Origin: Streptomyces canus
GTDB lineage: Bacteria > Actinomycetota > Actinomycetes > Streptomycetales > Streptomycetaceae
Direction: 5' to 3'
NCBI RefSeq assembly: GCF_001514145.1
Contig: NZ_KQ948667.1
Span: forward strand, 248,001 to 312,000
DNA: 64,000 bases
Positions 58,848 through 64,000 of this stretch are shown here, piece after piece. Every line of letters starts with the position of its first letter. The stretch's first letter is position 1. The translations under genes and the position numbers were made by a program. The notes beneath the pieces were generated by a model. The model was not told where the DNA came from. It did not search any database and saw only the letters and a program-made list of their open reading frames with translations.

Positions 58848-59900
58848 ATGGGTCCCCATCCTGCGGTCGCGGCGATACGCCTGGCGGTCCGCCGCGTCCT
58901 CCACGACATCCTCAACGACCATCACGTTTCTGCCGACCGTCCCGCTTCCGGCGAGCAGAGCCCGCACGAGCGCCCGCCGTCGCCGCTCGTGCTCGTGGCA
59001 TGCTCCGGCGGTGCCGACTCCATGGCCCTCGCCTCCGCCCTCGCCTTCGAGGCTCCCAAGCTCGGCATCCGCGCCGGCGGCGTCACCGTCGACCACGGCC
59101 TCCAGGCCGGCTCCGACCTGCGCGCCGAGGAAGTCGTCCTCAGGCTGCGCGAACTCGGCCTGGACCCCGTCGAGTCCACCGCCGTGACCGTCGGCCGCGA
59201 AGGCGGTCCCGAGGCCGCCGCGCGCGACGCCCGCTACGCCGCCCTCGACGCGGCGGCCGAACGCCACGGCGCCGCCGCCGTCCTGCTCGGCCACACCCGC
59301 GACGACCAGGCCGAAACCGTCCTGCTCGGCCTCGCCCGCGGCTCCGGCATCCGCTCGCTGTCCGGCATGGCAGCTGTTTCCGGGGGCCCGGGGGCCGCCC
59401 GCCGTTATCGACGGCCCTTCCTCGCACTCGACCGGCAGACCGCCCGCAAGGCCTGCATGGTCCAGTCCCTGCCCGTCTGGGACGATCCGCACAACACCGA
59501 CCCCGCCTACACACGCTCCCGGCTGCGCCACGAGGGCCTGCCCGCCCTGGAGAAGGCGCTCGGCAAAGGAGTCGTCGAGGCCCTCGCCCGTACGGCCCAG
59601 CTCTCCCGCGACGACGCCGACGCCCTCGACACCTGGGCCCGCCAGGCCGAGGCCTCCGTACGCGACGCCGCCGGCCTCCTGGAGTGCGCCAAGCTCTACG
59701 CCCTGCCGCCCGCCGTGCGCCGCCGCATCCTGCGCCAGGCGGCCATCGAGGCGGGCGCCCCGGCCGGTTCGCTCTTCGCCCGTCACATCGAGGAAGTCGA
59801 CCGTCTGATCACCGGCTGGCGCGGCCAGGGAGCCATCAATCTCCCGGGCAAGGTCGTCGCCCAGCGCCAGGGTGGCAGACTGGTGATTCGGCAAGGCTGA
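58848..59900 (+). CDS. tilS: tRNA(Ile)-lysidine synthase
   Basis: 350 residues. The ATP-pyrophosphatase P-loop SGGADS (residues 53-58) and the family block GHTRDDQAETVLLGLARGSG, then RPFLALDRQTARKACMVQSL, with YTRSRLRHEGLPALEKALGK. TilS converts the wobble C of tRNA-Ile(CAU) to lysidine so that AUA is read correctly; essential in most bacteria. The ATG at 58848 has GAAGGGAA about 6-13 bp upstream. Followed by hpt, its usual partner. Confidence 0.94.
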   Translation: MGPHPAVAAIRLAVRRVLHDILNDHHVSADRPASGEQSPHERPPSPLVLVACSGGADSMALASALAFEAPKLGIRAGGVTVDHGLQAGSDLRAEEVVLRLRELGLDPVESTAVTVGREGGPEAAARDARYAALDAAAERHGAAAVLLGHTRDDQAETVLLGLARGSGIRSLSGMAAVSGGPGAARRYRRPFLALDRQTARKACMVQSLPVWDDPHNTDPAYTRSRLRHEGLPALEKALGKGVVEALARTAQLSRDDADALDTWARQAEASVRDAAGLLECAKLYALPPAVRRRILRQAAIEAGAPAGSLFARHIEEVDRLITGWRGQGAINLPGKVVAQRQGGRLVIRQG

Positions 59901-59958
59901 TCCCTTTGCTCCCCTCGGGGAGCGACGGACGGCTGGTGGGACGACCGAAAGTGATGCG

Positions 59959-60513
59959 GTGGACGCGAAAGACATGGGTGCCGACCTCAAAGAGGTACTC
60001 ATCACCAAGGAAGAGATCGACGCGAAGCTCGTGGAGCTCGCCGCGAAGATCGACGCGGAGTACGCGGGCAAGGACCTGCTGATCGTCGGCGTCCTCAAGG
60101 GCGCGGTGATGGTCATGGCCGACCTCGCGCGGACGCTGTCCACCCCTGTCACGATGGACTGGATGGCCGTGTCGTCGTACGGCGCGGGCACCCAGTCCTC
60201 CGGCGTGGTGCGGATCCTCAAGGACCTCGACACCGACATCAAGGGCAAGCACGTCCTGATCGTCGAGGACATCATCGACTCCGGCCTGACGCTGTCCTGG
60301 CTGCTGTCCAACCTGGGCTCCCGCGAGCCGGAGTCGCTCAAGGTGTGCACCCTGCTGCGTAAGCCGGACGCCGCCAAGGTCGCCATCGACGTCGAGTGGG
60401 TCGGCTTCGACATCCCCAACGAGTTCGTCGTGGGCTACGGTCTCGACTACGCCGAGAAGTACCGCAACCTCCCGTTCGTCGGTACGCTCGCGCCCCACGT
60501 CTACGGCGGCTGA
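59959..60513 (+). CDS. hpt: Hypoxanthine(-guanine) phosphoribosyltransferase
   Basis: 184 residues from a GTG at 59959 (GAAAG 7 bp upstream), giving VDAKDMGADLKEVLITKEEI. PRPP motif VLIVEDIIDSGLTLSWLLSN, the flexible loop ISSYG-like VSSYGAGTQSSGVV and the C-terminal DFDIPNEFVVGYGLDY-type (VGFDIPNEFVVGYGLDYAEK). Salvages hypoxanthine and guanine to IMP and GMP with PRPP. Forms the classical tilS-hpt-ftsH set. Confidence 0.95.
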   Translation: MDAKDMGADLKEVLITKEEIDAKLVELAAKIDAEYAGKDLLIVGVLKGAVMVMADLARTLSTPVTMDWMAVSSYGAGTQSSGVVRILKDLDTDIKGKHVLIVEDIIDSGLTLSWLLSNLGSREPESLKVCTLLRKPDAAKVAIDVEWVGFDIPNEFVVGYGLDYAEKYRNLPFVGTLAPHVYGG

Positions 60514-60697
60514 GCCAGACGGCTCAAGCCCTGTAAGACGATCGGGAACCCCAGCGGGTTTCGCGCCGTTGGAGCATGCAGACGGGTTCGACAGCTCTCC
60601 CGTGCGGCTTCGGCCCACAATGCTGGGGTACCGTCAGAAGAACTGTCTTATCAAACTCACTATGGCAGGAGGGACGGGGCGACACCGCTCCGTATGG

Positions 60698-62731
<2,034 letters not shown>

Positions 62732-62778
62732 CGCTCACCCGTCCCGCCCCGGTGACCTCGCCGGACCCGGAATGGATG

Positions 62779-62819
62779 CCGCGCCCCCCAGGTTTTAGCC
62801 TGGGGGGCGCGGCGTTTTT
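62779..62819. terminator. Terminator after ftsH
   Basis: Perfect 14-bp GC-rich stem (62779-62792 with 62799-62812), 6-nt loop and TTTTT at 62815-62819: a full intrinsic terminator 48 bp after the stop. Confidence 0.92.
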
Positions 62820-62852
62820 CGGCCGTGAGGGACTCTAGGAACGAGGCACCAG

Positions 62853-63458
62853 ATGACCGACCCCGTGACGCTGGACGGCGAGGGCTCCATCGGCGAGTTC
62901 GACGAGAAGCGCGCCGAGAACGCCATCCGCGAGCTGCTGATCGCGGTCGGCGAGGACCCGGACCGAGAGGGCCTGCGGGAGACGCCGGCGCGGGTGGCCC
63001 GGTCGTACAAGGAGATATTCGCGGGGCTGTGGCAGAAGCCCGAGGACGTGCTGACCACGACGTTCGACCTGGGGCACGACGAGATGGTGCTCGTGAAGGA
63101 CATCGAGGTGTACTCGACCTGTGAGCATCACCTGGTGCCGTTCCGGGGCGTCGCCCATGTCGGGTACATCCCGGCCACCACCGGCAAGATCACGGGGCTG
63201 TCGAAGCTGGCCCGGCTCGTGGACGTCTATGCCCGTCGGCCGCAGGTGCAGGAACGGCTCACCACGCAGATAGCGGATTCCCTGATGGAGATCCTGGAGC
63301 CGCGTGGCGTGATCGTCGTCGTGGAGTGCGAGCACATGTGCATGTCGATGCGGGGCATCCGCAAGCCCGGTGCGAAGACGCTCACGTCGGCCGTGCGCGG
63401 TCAGCTGCGGGACGCGGCGACGCGCAACGAGGCGATGAGCCTCATCATGGCGCGCTGA
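62853..63458 (+). CDS. folE: GTP cyclohydrolase I
   Basis: 201 residues. Catalytic zinc and substrate motifs: VYSTCEHHLVPFRGVAHVGY, KITGLSKLARLVDVYARRPQ, VVVECEHMCMSMRGIRKPGA. First step of tetrahydrofolate synthesis (GTP to dihydroneopterin triphosphate). The ATG at 62853 follows a purine-rich ACGAGG. Transcribed away from ftsH after its terminator; convergent with the DUF3180 gene. Confidence 0.95.
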   Translation: MTDPVTLDGEGSIGEFDEKRAENAIRELLIAVGEDPDREGLRETPARVARSYKEIFAGLWQKPEDVLTTTFDLGHDEMVLVKDIEVYSTCEHHLVPFRGVAHVGYIPATTGKITGLSKLARLVDVYARRPQVQERLTTQIADSLMEILEPRGVIVVVECEHMCMSMRGIRKPGAKTLTSAVRGQLRDAATRNEAMSLIMAR

Positions 63459-63498
63459 CCGGGCGGGCTGTTCTCGGACCTTCAGTCGACTGTGGCCC

Positions 63499-63984
63499 TC
63501 ACGCCGTCGACGCGGCGCCGGTGTTCCGGTCGTCGTCCTCCGGAAGCTTGCACACACGCTCCAGGAAGATGGCCGCCGCTATCACCGCGATGCCTGCCAG
63601 GACCGAGAAGCCGGCGTAGATGGCCTGGTCGCGGCGGGCGGGGATGTCGAGGGACTCCAGGAGGAAGACGCCGGTGCCGCCGTACATGCCGGAGACGAGG
63701 GCGGCGACCAGGGCGCTGGCCTGGCCGAAGACGACCGCGCGGGCGGCCATCAGCGGGTCGACGCCCTTCGCCTCGGGGACGCGCTCGCGCTGGGCCTTCA
63801 GGCGGGAGCGGATGGAGAGCGCCGTGGCCATGAGGACCACGGCGATCAGGGCGAGAACGATGGGGGCGGCCAGCGGGACGCTGGGCAGGGTCCCGACCGA
63901 ATTCCACAGGCGGGCGCCCGCCCAGGACAGGATCCCGGCCACGGCGAAGACGCCGGCCAGCAGCCTGATGCGCAGCTCTCTCAC
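63499..63984 (-). CDS. DUF3180 membrane protein
   Basis: 161 residues from a GTG at 63984. Four hydrophobic helices (LAGVFAVAGILSWAGARLW, VPLAAPIVLALIAVVLMATA, VFGQASALVAALVSGMYGGT, AGFSVLAGIAVIAAAIFLER) with short basic loops (IRSRLKAQRERVPE). Matches the actinobacterial DUF3180 family that is usually near folate genes; function unknown. The start is 15 bp from the window edge, so an upstream extension cannot be excluded. Confidence 0.82.
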   Translation of the reverse strand: MRELRIRLLAGVFAVAGILSWAGARLWNSVGTLPSVPLAAPIVLALIAVVLMATALSIRSRLKAQRERVPEAKGVDPLMAARAVVFGQASALVAALVSGMYGGTGVFLLESLDIPARRDQAIYAGFSVLAGIAVIAAAIFLERVCKLPEDDDRNTGAASTA

Positions 63985-64000
63985 GGTGCCCCTTCAGCTC

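Overview
The window is a high-GC, actinobacterial chromosome segment that fits Streptomyces. Evidence is the MFS-thymidylate kinase fusion, the DUF397 / HATPase / DUF5753-XRE trio, a SARP regulator, a TipA-like MerR, frequent GTG/TTG starts, and a Zur-type box beside zinc-free ribosomal protein paralogues. The left end opens inside topA.

Layout. 1-7.5 kb: core genes topA (3' part), tmk, holB and a secreted S33 peptidase, then tRNA-Thr(CGT). 7.67-27.74 kb: a foreign block bounded by, and split by, three direct copies of the 43-bp 3' end of that tRNA (7670-7712, 23928-23970, 27695-27737). This is a tandem of two integrated elements. Element 1 (16.3 kb) keeps a 5'-truncated tyrosine integrase and carries oxidoreductases, hydrolases, an enoyl-CoA hydratase and TetR/AraC regulators, with much decay. 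Element 2 (3.8 kb) keeps only an integrase tail, a truncated HD protein, a frameshifted GntR regulator and an intact AT-richer pair, a TIR protein plus a two-TM macro-domain protein, which resembles a type II Thoeris anti-phage module. Each element has its own pair of tandem repeats near both ends with matching geometry, read here as integrase arm sites.

28-64 kb: conserved chromosome. It holds a glycosyltransferase, a SARP/NB-ARC/TPR regulator, a family A DNA polymerase without 5' nuclease, a Clp_N-HTH protein, a LysE exporter, two lipoproteins, a zinc-starvation cluster (rpsN, rpmB / rpmG, rpmE, CobW-like, rpsR), a VOC-ArsR-SRPBCC operon, the DUF397/HATPase/XRE trio, an aldehyde dehydrogenase, DinB, a PadR-controlled ABC exporter, a ClC channel, a TipA-like regulator, DedA, a ThrE-like exporter, ppa, dacB, a DUF2342 metalloprotease, tilS, hpt, ftsH and folE, and ends with a DUF3180 membrane protein.

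How the genes work together: the flanks are housekeeping genes for DNA topology, dTMP supply, replication, translation under zinc limitation, the cell wall, proteolysis and folate. The tRNA-Thr site is an insertion hot spot whose newest arrival sits next to the tRNA. Element 2 has lost its mobility genes but kept its probable defence cargo. The catabolic or detoxification genes of element 1 share TetR-type operators (near ATTACGNNCGTNAT), which suggests one regulatory family over several small units.
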